64,000 bases of DNA from contig CM068322.1 of assembly GCA_034766995.1 (NCBI GenBank), positions 9,613,310-9,677,309 on the forward strand. Reading direction: 5' to 3'. Position 1 is the first letter of the stretch. Each line of letters starts with the position of its first letter. Of this stretch, positions 25,212-35,710 are shown one piece after another. Under the pieces are notes generated by a model, which saw only the letters and a list, made by a program, of their open reading frames with translations, had not been told where the DNA came from and searched no databases. The DNA is from Acanthacorydalis orientalis. Its lineage: Eukaryota > Arthropoda > Insecta > Megaloptera > Corydalidae. The position numbers were made by a program, and so were the translations under genes.

Positions 25212-25389
25212 TCATGGAATCGGAAGAATTGCATTGACTCTATTTCCGTGTTCGGTGTCAACCATTGCCCGGAGTTATTTCTGCAGCTTTGCCTCGTGTC
25301 CCTTCTCATTTTGTACTGGCAGACTAGCTGTATCCCTTGGGATCATCGAGGCGAGGAATCCAATAAACTCTGGCAGCACCGGTATGTCA
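25212..25389 (-). pseudogene. Coding-like tract with acceptor-like border, identity unknown
   Basis: The minus strand reads out of CACTTTAG (a good splice-acceptor shape) into DIPVLPEFIGFLASMIPRDT, then ASLPVQNEKGHEAKLQK, one TAA, and LRAMVDTEHGNRVNAILPIP before a TGA. Base composition and residue mix look like real coding sequence and contrast with the flanks. The internal stop and the lack of a clear donor argue for a broken exon, a processed copy or part of an old element. I do not recognise the family. Two overlapping plus-strand frames over the same bases are probably shadows. Confidence 0.35.
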
Positions 25390-25535
25390 CTAAAGTGCTA
25401 TGTCCGTTTCTATGTAACGCTCGGTGTACGCCGCCACTCAACTATCAGTCTTCCTTTTCTTTACGTAATAAAACACTTGTATTTAACATTATGGAGATAA
25501 TATTCACCTTTGACATTATTGCAGTTAGTTTTTAG

Positions 25536-25919
25536 TATTTGTGTTTTATTCAAAAAAATATTTTTTGCGAATATAGTTCGAAAATTGTGTGTTCCTTAAA
25601 GATGTATTTGAAACTAATCTACATATAAATATTAAATAAAAATTTTTTAACATGTTATATAAAAGAAAAAGTTTACAAATTTCTTACAGTTTTGAATAAA
25701 AAGATAAAACATTTTTTTATTAATAATATATATCTAATTAAAAAATGTATTATCATAATAAATCTGATAATTAAGGAAAGGAAAATTATTTTTTTATAAA
25801 AATATTAAAATTTAAAAAAAGTGGCAGAAAAATGATTTAATAATTCAAAGTTATAAAATAATTTAGAGCTCATAAAAATTGATTATTGTTCTATAAAATT
25901 ATTGATATCATCAATAATA
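25536..25919. other. AT-rich stretch without a recognised gene
   Basis: Poly-A/T-rich sequence only. Confidence 0.5.
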
Positions 25920-25920
25920 C

Positions 25921-26168
25921 AGGGTGCATTAGTGAAGCGAGAAACTTTAGAACAAGGCTTATTTACTTAGAGTTCGAGTGAGAGGGTAAAATTAAATGAT
26001 ACATTGTTAGTTATTCATAGCCATTTAGTAAACATGGATCAGTTCTCTGGTATACATCGAGTTTTTGCTGTGAAATAATTTTACAAAAATGATCAGTCTG
26101 TACAACTGTATAACTGCCATTTTGCAATTATTATAACATTCCGCGTCGCGCACAGGTACCGACCGGAT
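25921..26168 (+). pseudogene. IS630-like transposase start with 5' terminal region, truncated
   Basis: The sequence CAGGGTGCATTAGTGAAGCG at 25921 looks like an element end with its 5' untranslated region. At 26034 a frame opens as MDQFSGIHRVFAVK, one stop, then FYKNDQSVQLYNCHFAIII and RVAHRYRPD. This matches the first HTH of arthropod IS630-like transposases and is close in pattern to the relic at 50.99-52.02 kb (SNHYNILRCGQVPTD). The frame ends in a short TA run at 26168-26182, immediately left of a mariner, so the remainder was probably lost when that element or the TA tract formed. Confidence 0.7.
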
Positions 26169-26183
26169 ATATATATATATATG

Positions 26184-27339
26184 TATTGGGTGTTGGAATT
26201 AATTCGTAGCGTTTTATTCATGAAAAAAGATCGTTTATTTTAAATGAAATTGAAAAAACATATCATTCAAAGTATTGTCCATCGTTATCCACTACTTTTT
26301 CCCATATTTCGGACAGGAGACGAATACCTCGTCGGAAGAACGCCTCGTCTTTAGATGAAATCCACGAATCGACCCATTTTTTTGCAATCTTCATAAGAAG
26401 TGAGCTTCTGCCCAGACAGGCCATGACTCATCGATCGAAACAAGTGGTAATCAGAAGGAGCAATATCTGGGGAATACGGCAAGTGGGGTAGAACTTCCCA
26501 TTTGAGCGTTTCCAAGTATATTTTGACCGGTTTTGAGACGTGCGGACGAGCATTGTCGTGCTGCAAAATCACTTTGTCGTGTCTTTCAGAGTATTCCGGT
26601 CGTTTTTCTTTCAATGCACGGCTCAAGCGCATCAATTGTCGATGGTAGCGATCTCCAGTGATGGTTTCATTCGGTTTGAGTAGCTCATAGTAGATCACAC
26701 CCTTATGATCCCACCAATTACAGAGCATGAGCTTGGATTCATGGATATTTGGCTTCGCCGCTGATGTTGATGTTTGCCCGGGCTTAACCCATGACTTTCA
26801 GCGCTTGGGATTGTCGTAATTGATCCACTTTTCATCGCCCGTGACAATTCGATGCAAAAATCTCTTCCTTTTCTCCCGTTGAAGCAGAAGTTCACAGGTA
26901 GAAAAACACTTTTCAACATCCCTCGGTTTTAATTCGTATGAGACCCAATTTCGTTGCTTTGGATCATTCCCATGGATTTAAGGCATTTTCCTACCGTTGA
27001 CAAATCAACTCCCAACGATTCAGACAATTCTTGAAGTGTTTGACATGGGTCTTCATTAATCAATGCCTCTAATTCTTCATCGTCGAACTTTTTCGGCTAT
27101 CTAGGTCGTTTGTCTTCCGAGTCGAAATCACCACTTTTAAAACGTACAAACCACTTCCGACACGTTTGCTTAGCTAGAGCATAGTCACCATAAACTTCCA
27201 CTAAAATACGATGACTTTCGGCAAGACTTTTTTTCATGTTAAAGTAATGAAGTAAAACTCCCCGCAAAAACAATTTTTCCGGCACGAAATTCGACATATT
27301 CGATAAAATACAGAGTGTTGTTATTTACGCTTCAACCAA
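26184..27339 (-). mobile_element. Nearly complete cecropia-like mariner
   Basis: The left end is TTGGGTGTTGGAATTAATTC after a TA. The right end is less certain; I place it at CAACCAA near 27333-27339, because TTGG.TG recurs in inverse orientation there. Length is about 1.16 kb, normal for mariner. It lies between an IS630-like fragment and an opposite-strand mariner of another family. Confidence 0.8.
26260..27297 (-). pseudogene. Cecropia-like mariner transposase, two stops and two frameshifts from intact
   Basis: Starts at ATG 27297 (MSNFVPEKLFLRGVLLHYF). It has the HTH1 region, WFVRFKSGDFDSEDKRPR, a TAG (RPR*PKK), HTH2 (LSESLGVDLSTVGKCLK), a one-base loss after MIQ, then a VTGDEKWINYDNPKR-like stretch with the first Asp, a TGA at an Arg position, MLCNWWDHKGVIYYELLKP, LQHDNARPHV with the second Asp, and SPDIAPSDYHLF with the third Asp at 34-residue spacing. 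An extra A in a run of seven A's shifts the frame near the end. Beyond it the protein ends normally with DNDGQYFE. All three catalytic residues are retained, so this is among the youngest copies here. Confidence 0.9.
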
Positions 27340-27485
27340 ATGACATACTGAAACTGACGCCTAAGGACAGCTGCTTTACGGGGAATATTTGGTTAAATCG
27401 AACAATGAAAGAATGTACTACCTACGCTATTGATTCAGTTAGTATTCAAGTTCGATTTCGTGAAGACAGTTTTTTTAATCTTGTA

Positions 27486-28510
27486 AAAGTAGATCACGAA
27501 CAACGTGTACACATTAAATTTTGTTTCAAACTTCAGAAAAGTGACAAAGAAATCCTCGAAATAGTTCTGTTAGTTTACGTGGATGTTGGAATGACTCTTA
27601 AGACGATTTACAAATCCTTCAAGCAATTCTGTAATAGTTGTGAGTCTGTTGAAGATAAGGAAATATTTAGATTCCCTTCAACATGAAAAACCGATGAAAA
27701 CATTAAAAAAATCAGTAAAATTGTTCGATCAAATAGAACATTACCTACTTGATGAATTTTTGATGATCTGGACATTCTTACGGTTCGGTTCAAAGCATTT
27801 TAACGACACATTTGAACATGAGGCGAGTAAGTGCAAAATTCATTTCACGCGGGTTGTCCCCTGAAAAAAAGAAACAGCGTTTGTCAATTTTGTCTGAGTT
27901 GTGTGATCGTCCCGCTTGAGATTCCGAATTTTGAAAAGTGTCATTACTAGAGATGAATCTTGAGTGTACGATTATGATTCTGAGACCAAGGTTCAGAGTT
28001 TTTATTAGAAATCACTCAGTTCGTACCGTGAGAAAAAAGCTCGCCAGTCGAGATTCAACATTAAGGTGATGATTGTTTTATTCGATTTGTAAGAAATTGT
28101 AGTAGTGAGGTTTGTACGTAAAGATGCACCAGAGTATTGTAAAAGCTATAAGGGCGTATTATAACATTGCTAACTAAATGATATGGGCATAAAAAGATCA
28201 AAGAAATGGGAAAATTGTTTCATCCTCCATCATAACAATGCTCATTGCCACACATTGCTATTAATGCAAAAATTTGTGTGGAATAAAAAAATTACGGTGT
28301 ATTTCTCCTTCATTACAATCAAAAAATTTGGCACCGTGCCACTTTTGATTTCATCAAATGGAAAATGTTAATGTTGAAGCGTTTATAGACAATTTCGAAA
28401 ATTAGCGCAATTAAAGGTACGAAGAAGGACTTCCAATACTATTTTGAAAAGTGTAAAAAATGTTGGAATAAATGCTTAGAAAAAGGAATGAAGGAGTGTT
28501 TTGAGATGAA
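27486..28510 (+). pseudogene. Mariner transposase relic of a second family (opposite strand)
   Basis: The plus strand carries a decayed full-length mariner transposase of the type starting EQRV.IKFC.KL. It shows DHEQRVHIKFCFKLQKSDKE, a YKSFKQF.NSCESVEDKE-like stretch, PST.KTDENIKKISKIVRSN, then heavily mutated sequence, ITRDES (first Asp kept), LHHNNAHCHTLL, where the second catalytic Asp is Asn, ATFDF at the third site, and a C-terminal stretch resembling KKDFQYYFEKCKKCWNKCLE. Stops and frameshifts are numerous, so it is much older than its neighbour at 26184-27339. The 3' end merges into a (TA)n tract near 28580. Confidence 0.8.
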
Positions 28511-28576
28511 TTAATTGTATTTTAGCTCAATAAAATTTTGTTTTTCGAGTATCACTAATCTTTTTGATCACTCCTC

Positions 28577-28579
<3 letters not shown>

Positions 28580-28644
<65 letters not shown>

Positions 28645-28670
28645 TAATGTTGTATATATATATATATATA
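28580..28670. repeat. (TA)n microsatellite
   Basis: A long TA run broken once by GCTAATGTTG. It lies between two mariner-type elements. Confidence 0.95.
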
Positions 28671-29192
28671 TTAGGTTCCAAAAGTAATTCCGTGCTTTTC
28701 AATTAAACCAATCATAACTCAGTTTTAAGTTGAAATATTTCTCGTCGTTTTTGAAGTGTCTAACTTAACATTTAGAATTACTATGTATCTTGCTCAAGCA
28801 GTTGGCATAACCTCACAAAACAGTCATAAACACGATAGCACCCGAAAAGCAGCTATTTAGACTTTACATGCTTTGTCCATTCCAGTTGAAAAAAATGTTG
28901 CGCAAGTCGTGGATACGATTTATTCAACTTTAGGGGAAGGTGTTGATAAAACAACAAACTTGATGCATAAACATCCAAAGAATGCTAAATAGAGGTCCTA
29001 AAATGCATTACTACTTGACATTGTTACTCATGCCATAGTTTTTTGATAAGGGATTCGTCAGTTACCAGTCACATGGAGAAAAGTTATCCAAAGTAATGGG
29101 GAATATTTGGAGGATTAAAATGTATTTCATTTTTTCGTAAACATTCATTTTCCATGAAAAAGACACCGAATTAATTTGTACACATTATATGT
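28671..29192 (+). mobile_element. Short element with mariner-like ends and a transposase C-terminus
   Basis: The left end TTAGGTTCCAAAAGTAATTC matches, in reverse, a degraded right end near 29160-29192 (AAAAAGACACCGAATTAATT). Near the right end WRKVIQSNGEYFED is the typical C-terminus of a mariner transposase, so the element derives from a mariner. No HTH or catalytic block is visible between the ends; an unrelated-looking frame (28783-28992) is there instead. Confidence 0.6.
28783..28992 (+). pseudogene. Unrecognised reading frame inside the short mariner-derived element
   Basis: The frame opens MYLAQAVGITSQNSHKHD, has one TAG (28858-28860), then reads TLHALSIPVEKNVAQVVDTI and a STLGEGVDKTTNLMHKHPKN-like stretch to a TAG. 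It fits no mariner block I know. Composition is coding-like. Either this is a strongly diverged linker of an unfamiliar mariner, or a host-derived piece picked up by the element. A protein search would decide. Confidence 0.35.
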
Positions 29193-30520
29193 GTGTACAT
29201 TATATATATAAAGACACTAGGTTCTAGACACTAAAGATTTCCATTATTAAGTAGATTTTTATCTTTTTTAAATATAATATTTCTGAACAAAAAAAAAATA
29301 AAGGAATTATTTTAGATGTAGTGTTATTAAAGATAATAAATCACATTTTACTTTTAAATAATCAGAACAAAATGTATGTTTTCATGAGCTATATATTTTG
29401 ATATTATTTTAACACTTAAAGACTATTTAATTTGTTCTTATTTATCTTACATGTACACATTATTTTTTCGACATACTTCTAACAGAAGTTAATTAATTAT
29501 TCATAAACATTTAATTCCGTATTACCATCAAATATTAAATTTGAAAAAAGTTCAATTTTCTATTTATAGATAGTATTAATATATTTCTTTCATAAACATA
29601 ATCAACTTGTTAAAATAAATGAACATTTATATATTTTGATATTTTTGTTTACAGTCAATTTCAATCCACGTGTTTCAGAAAAAAAATTTCGTATTTAAAT
29701 TTGACGCAGCACGAAAACCGCGTTTTAATTTCATTGTACGAAAAGAAAGCAAAATATTGTATATACAAGGTCATATAGTATATAAATATTCATGAACCGA
29801 ATTAATTTTGCATAATTTACAATAAAGAAATAATGTCTTTTATATGAGAAAGTCATTTCTTTTTATTTAAAAATGTATTTTCTCATTTGGATATTTAAAA
29901 ATGTTTCATTACTTGAAAATTTACTACATTCATTAAATTTTTCATTACCAATGTATGTAATTACACATTCATTAACTGCGTTTATTATTTAAGATAAATT
30001 TATATATATATATATGTACACACACACACACACAAATTCACATATATATATATATGTATGAATGTATTTTTTACCGAATAGTAATTGTAATTTTAATGTA
30101 AATTTTCTGAAATTCATTATATTTCGAATTTTTTTAATTTTCTGTTATACATTATTGAAAGATATTTCGCAAAATTCTTTAATATTCGGTAATAATTTGG
30201 TAGATCTAGACCTTTTTTATCGTTAAGTTCCATTACTAGCATTAAAAAGTTCTTCACTAAAATTTGAGAATAATTTAATTTATTTGAAATATTTTCTGTG
30301 TTGTTATTTGTTAAAATAATTATTTTCTGTCTTTTAATGAATGATAGTTGTTTTCTATGTATCATAATGAAAAGGAAAAGTATAACTTAATTTCACAAAT
30401 TAATTCCTTTTCGACCACAATCCACAACTTATATTTCCGTTCAAAAATGTTTAATAAATCATTACTGATAATTCTTGAGTATGTTTATGCGGATTTGAAT
30501 GGCGGTATGTGAAAAATCTG
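29193..30520. other. AT-rich stretch without a recognised gene
   Basis: It holds a compound (TA)-(CA)-(TA) microsatellite at 30000-30058 and a long AT-rich minus frame (30117-30365) with no recognised motif. Confidence 0.4.
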
Positions 30521-30700
30521 ATTGTGATATTTCTGTATTTTTTTTACCTTGGAGATGATTGTATCTTTTTCGAAATTTACATAAGCAACAGTTGAAATGA
30601 TCAATAATTAATTACTGAACATTTAATAAAAATAAAATGTTTTATAGGCTGTTGGGTGTAAAAATAATTCATTTGCGAATGTAAATTTAATCGCAGATTC
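30520..30700. repeat. Dispersed repeat F, single-arm copy a
   Basis: It shares with 31440-31640 the order GGAGAT..., TCGAAAT..., CATAAGCAA, ATCAATAAT..., GAACATTT, and a downstream AATTCATTTG.GAATGTAAATTT block. It appears as one arm of the fold-back element at 30797-31145. Confidence 0.55.
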
Positions 30701-30796
30701 AGGTCTGTGTTATGTATAAAGGTGAAAATCAAACTAAGAGTTTAACAAATAATTTTCTTGCACCTCCCATATGTCACACAAAATAAGCAATCGGAC

Positions 30797-31145
30797 ATGT
30801 TTAATAATTGATTATTATTAAATATTGATGAATTTCTATACTAACTGTCATAGTACTAATATATAATAATAATTTAGATTAAATATTTCTGATCTTTGAC
30901 ACTTAAATCCTTTGTGATCCACTGTATAGATGTTTTGGACATCGCGTTTCCATTGAACAAGTCCACTGTCCAGACCCTTTGGATAAATTTATCCAGAGGG
31001 ATTGAACAAAGGTCCTGTTCAATCGAAATGCGATTTCCAGAACGTCTAGACAGTGGACCGCAAAGGGTCAAAGATGATTTCATCTTCATCGAAATACGCT
31101 CAAGAAACAAAAAAAATATCAATAAATAATTATTGAACATATACG
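30797..31145. mobile_element. Fold-back (palindromic) element of repeat family F
   Basis: The centre is at GGATAAA/TTTATCC (30981-30994). From the centre outward, 78 bp on each side are reverse complements at about 62 of 78 positions without a gap (left arm from CTTTGTGATCCACTGT, right arm to ACAGTGGACCGCAAAG). Beyond an 8-bp gap on one side the arms continue (ATCTTTGAC) and the outer ends also match inversely (ATGTTTAATAATTGATTATT against a terminal ATAAATAATTATTGAACAT). Both strands are therefore open (30896-31129 plus, 30874-31140 minus), but these frames are a by-product of the palindrome. Confidence 0.7.
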
Positions 31146-31439
31146 ATCAGAAAATTATGTTGAAAAATTTTTTGTTAAAATGCATCGAGCCATATATAAA
31201 ACTTTATAGTAACTATTTTTAGTTTTAAGTTTTTTATTTCAATTCAATTGATTTACTAAATTTGTAAATATATGTACTTAAATGGAAAAAAAGTAATATT
31301 AAAATAATGTAGATATCATAATACAGTTAAAACACTGACTAAACTCGTGTTCACAAATGAATTCTTCTTGTATCGCAGAAACCATAAAAAATATGTTCAA
31401 AAATATTCAATAAATAATTATTTATCATTTTTTATTATT

Positions 31440-31640
31440 CCTCTGTTACTATTTTTTTTCTGTACTTTGGGACTCTGGAGATAACAGCATCATTATCGAA
31501 ATGCGCATAAGCAAAAATCAAAATTATCAATGATCATGAATGATCTATCCAACATTTTTGACCAGAAATATTTTCTGTGGTTTGTGAGGCGAAAAAAAGA
31601 ATTTATTTGTGAATATGAATTTTGTAAATGTGTTTGAACT
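31440..31640. repeat. Dispersed repeat F, single-arm copy c
   Basis: TCTGGAGATAACAGCATCAT, TATCGAAATGCGCATAAGCA and a GACCAGAAATATTTTCTGTG block, followed by GAATTTATTTGTGAATATGA, match copy a and the right arm of the fold-back element. Weaker matches lie at 10410-10520, 43330-43430, 47190-47330 and 62270-62470. Confidence 0.55.
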
Positions 31641-31843
31641 GTATTGAGATGTATACATATTTTTTATGTGTACTACTTTAATTGTACAAAAAAAATGTAG
31701 TTTATTGTGTGAAAAGATTATACATTTGTGAAGGCATAGTTGTATTGTGTAAATATTATAAATATGTAATAAATAAATATGTGTAAATATTACTAAGTAT
31801 AAATATTTTGCAAGGGAAAAATCAATTGACTGCAGCATATTTT

Positions 31844-31849
<6 letters not shown>

Positions 31850-31885
<36 letters not shown>

Positions 31886-31902
31886 GTTTGTGTGTGTATT
31901 AT

Positions 31903-31940
<38 letters not shown>
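31850..31940. repeat. Two (TA)n runs joined by a GTTTGTGTGTG block
   Basis: Compound microsatellite. Confidence 0.95.
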
Positions 31941-31948
<8 letters not shown>

Positions 31949-32373
31949 ATTGAAAGAGTTTCGAATTAACGAATAAAGTCTTAATAAATCCTGTACAGTA
32001 ATATTTTATGATTTTATTTTTATTGAATAGAAAATCGACATCCAAATTGAAATTCAAAACGTATATATAGGAATCGTTTATTGATAAAACACGAATCCAT
32101 TTGTAATAAATTTTAACCGTATCTGTACTTTACACATTCACCCTCGAATCGGATGAACGGCCTAGCCTTAGGTCTTGCCATTCTTCTTGCCTTTGCTGAT
32201 ATTATTTAAAGGAAAATTCTATTTTTAGATATATCTGTCTCTTCACTGATCTAAAAGTTTTTTTAAAAATATTGATATGTGTTTCTTTTCCAGCTCACAA
32301 TCCAACTAAAGCAGTGAAATTCGACTTACTGTAAGTATTTAAATCTATTAAATATATAATTCGTTCATATATA

Positions 32374-32578
32374 GAGTGATTCAAGTTGGAGTTCCACACT
32401 AAAGTAATAAAAAATAACGAAAAAATTAAAAAAAGATGTTATTCCCCATTTAGTATTTTAGGTTAATTGTATTTTGGTATTGAATTGAACTAAAATACTA
32501 AATAAAAAATAAAATGACTCGTCCGAACCCCTGGATTCCCTTTTAATATTTCCATCTGGAAGCCTAAATTGAATCATT
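32374..32578. mobile_element. MITE family M2, copy A (about 205 bp)
   Basis: The left end GTGATTCAAGTTGGAGTTCCA and the right end, reverse-complemented (AATGATTCAATTTAGGCTTCCA read in two parts), form terminal inverted repeats of about 24 bp. TA lies outside both ends. Internal sequence, including CCCCATT.AGTATTTTA and CTCCCTTTTAATA-type blocks, is shared with 56599-56802. There is no coding capacity. A TA target suggests Tc1/mariner mobilisation. Confidence 0.8.
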
Positions 32579-33360
32579 TATATAAGTTGAAAATGTGATT
32601 GAAATATAAAATGAGAAAAATTAGATTTTTTCATGCATTCCATAATTACTTACTCTTGATTTATTTTATTCTGAAATATTTTATTTATAACACCAAAAAT
32701 TATGTCAGTAAATAGTAATCTTTAATATACGATAATTTAAATTTATATAAAATAGACAAAGAAAAAAAAATTTTTTTATTAGTTTTGAGACTATATTAAA
32801 TGATTTTGGTTTTAAAAATTTGAAATAGAATATAAGAATACTTGAAATTGAAGAAAATTAGAAGGCATAAATATTATTAATTAAAGATATTAAATATCTT
32901 GCACCTATATTTTTATTGTATAATTTAACATAGAAAATATTTATTAAATTGTTAATCTCTATTAAGTTTTTTTAGTAATTAGTACTCAATCTTAGCTAAA
33001 GGAATAACGTTAAGAAATAATATCTATTGTATTGATTAACAGTTATAAATGTACTAAGACAACAGAATAAAATACACAATCAGTGTTACTGACGTATAAA
33101 CGTAAATAGTAGTTAATTGTAATTACATAAATAAATATTTGTTAATAGATATTTCCTATCAAATATTTCACTGAATTTCAAATTAGATTTAACTATAAAT
33201 AAATATTTAAATTTGTAACAGTAAATAGATAAATAAATCTTTATTAAATATTACAACAATTTTCGAAATTAGTAGTTTTTTATGAATGAAGTTTTGATTC
33301 TTTTTTATGACTACTAAAACTATAAATCACTTATCGAATAGATATAAGTCTTATCTAGTT
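32579..33360. other. AT-rich stretch without a recognised gene
   Basis: Poly-A/T-rich low-complexity sequence. Confidence 0.5.
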
Positions 33361-33454
33361 GGAGTTTATTTTATTCCGGGATTACAGACAGACATTGTAT
33401 TCGATAGACATGTGCACTTTTCCAATCGTTGCACCCTACCCGCAACCCTATTTC

Positions 33455-33468
33455 GTTGCCAAGGAAAC
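33455..33468. promoter_or_regulatory. RFX X-box-like site
   Basis: GTTGCCAAGGAAAC is an imperfect inverted repeat that fits the RFX X-box pattern (GTTGCC, two bases, GGAAAC). It lies in a GC-richer patch (about 33410-33490) inside AT-rich DNA. X-boxes control ciliary genes in animals, but no gene start is recognised next to it, so function is only possible. Confidence 0.45.
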
Positions 33469-33609
33469 ACTATTCACCCCTAGACAATAATAAATACAAT
33501 CAAGCACGCTACTTTCTATTGCAATTATTTCCACGAAAAACTCATATTATATACACGAAGAGCTAAACGTTCCTTATGTATAAATTTGTTCGTGTGGAAA
33601 TATTTTACC

Positions 33610-33611
<2 letters not shown>

Positions 33612-33655
<44 letters not shown>
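33612..33655. repeat. (TA)n microsatellite
   Basis: A perfect TA run. Confidence 0.95.
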
Positions 33656-33656
<1 letters not shown>

Positions 33657-34045
33657 CAGTTCACTTTGAAAAATGCAATTCAAATAGTTTGTTGTTGTGA
33701 TCATCAGATAAAAATGTCATTGACTCGTGTAAAATGGAAAAAGATTTTCAAATGTTATTTGAAACTTATGTAGGTCATGATTTTTCCGGATATCTGGTAC
33801 AGATATGAGCAACGGCTACTCGAACTGTTTGACTTATCATTCTTAAATTCGAATAGCATTGTTACTTTTATAGTACAGTCGGATCGGACATAGTATGTTG
33901 GTTCACAGACGGATATATTTAGAAATATGTTTGCAGCTAGACATTACAAAGACCGTTGTCGATAGTAATCTTGCATTCTTTCGTGTATTTTATGTCATAC
34001 TTTATGATAGTAAGTTTTATTTTTATGTATTTAATGAAATATGTA

Positions 34046-34056
34046 TATACACACAT

Positions 34057-34104
<48 letters not shown>
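34046..34104. repeat. Compound microsatellite (CA)n-(TA)n
   Basis: An ACACAC run passes into TATATA. Several overlapping frames here are repeat artefacts. Confidence 0.95.
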
Positions 34105-34404
34105 CTGTGTTTATATGTGTGGGTATTATAACGAATACAATATATTGTAATACCAAAAACTCACGTAAAAGCAGTGGCAGCAATACTAACACGTCTACCA
34201 GCTTGAAATGGCATACAGTGCAGTTGACTGAATGTACATACAAAATTTTCAAAACATTATTTTGATTTCAATAAAAATACGGCTACAGATGAAACTATTT
34301 ACATAATTTATGGTAACATTTATAAGAAAAAAAATATCATGCAGATTTAAAGAAAATAATAAAGTGCAAGTCAGTCTTTCTCCATCTTTTTCGTGCCGGT
34401 CTTC

Positions 34405-34440
34405 CTGTGCCCCCCCCCCCTGTCCAACTGTAGAAAGATA
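34405..34440. repeat. Poly-C tract in a GC-rich patch
   Basis: A run of 13 C's follows CTTCCTGTG in an otherwise AT-rich area. The flanking 60 bp (CCATCTTTTTCGTGCCGGTC) are complex but not recognised. Confidence 0.7.
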
Positions 34441-34854
34441 GCTATTTAAATGGTTTGTTTGAAAATACAACATGTTTTATTATATTTTTTATAATTTACA
34501 TAAAATACAATAATTAATTAAAAATGTATACTTTAAGTATTTTTCGATCAATGTGACTCTCGTGCTTGATGACCAGAAATAAACGTTTTTATATCCAGTT
34601 CTATTACTGTAAGGATAACCTAAGATCACCTCTGTCCATTTTGTTAAGGCGATTTCGCGTTAGCATAAGTAAATAATTCACACGACTGAAACTTGATTCT
34701 ACTAAATACAAAGAGTAGGAAATGTAATGAAAAACAATTTTTCTTCATCTTAAAGCTCTAAAAACTTTTTAAATATTGTACTTTTGATCCAAAAATGGTG
34801 TTTTTTTTAACTCAAAGTTATTTTGGCTGCTATGTTTCTTCTCAAACTCTATTG

Positions 34855-35092
34855 ATTATCACTTTTCTGTTCACTTCAGTTCTGTGTTCTTTTTTCTTCA
34901 CTTCTCTATTTTCTTTTTTCTTGTATGTCTTCTTTTTTTGACCACTTCTCTGTTTTTCTTCGTTTCTCACTTCTCTCTGTGACCCTTAATTTTGTTCTGT
35001 AGCCTCTTATTACGTGATATTCACCCGTGGACCACTTGGAATATCCTGGGGTACTCTAGGGGCTATATGGCTCCCCAAGATGAGAACCTCTG
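34855..35092 (-). mobile_element. hAT-type element end with pyrimidine-rich interior
   Basis: Read on the minus strand from 35092, the sequence CAGAGGTTCTCATCTTGGGG and the following AGCCATATAGCCCC resemble the terminal repeat of hAT elements (CAGNGGTTCTCAAACTTGGG type). The interior toward 34855 is a strand-biased CT-rich tract. I could not find the matching opposite end or a clear 8-bp target duplication, so this may be a solo end or a truncated non-autonomous copy. Confidence 0.5.
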
Positions 35093-35677
35093 GCGTAAGT
35101 AACGAATATTATCATAGTATCATTTCAGTTAGATATTATTATATTTTTAATTATGATATTTATTAACTGGATTAATATAAATGTAAAATAAATTTTAAAA
35201 TGAATAAATGTGTTCAAAAGATGTGATTTTGATTACATATTCAAGTAAAAGTGCACATAACATTTATACATAAATTATTAGATATACATAAACCAATTTC
35301 AATAAAAGGACTTTACAATAAAAATAATGTTTAGACATAGATATATAGGAGATATTATTTATTACCTTTTATTAGATATTATATTTAAATTGTCATACGT
35401 ATAGACTCAAATATGCTTCTTATGAGTTTTATATAAAAAGCAACACAAGCTAATAGATAACTAATATTTCACCTTTCTTTTATGTGATAAATGTTGAGAG
35501 TTTCCAGTATTCTAGTATTTGGTATCTGATTCTAAATATTATGTTTACCAATAATCTTCTATATTAAACTAATTCACATATTTTGTTAGTAATGACTATT
35601 AATTATATAATTTTAACAAAATTATATATATATATATAAAATTATAAAAGAAGCAATTAAAACAGTTAAAATCATAA

Positions 35678-35710
<33 letters not shown>

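Noticed and set aside
25051..25535. 149- and 119-codon plus-strand frames
   Set aside because: The first half is AT-rich filler, and the second half lies opposite a better coding-like minus reading; no motif.
30874..31140. Overlapping frames of 77 and 88 codons on opposite strands
   Set aside because: They arise because the sequence is a palindrome; neither has a recognisable motif.
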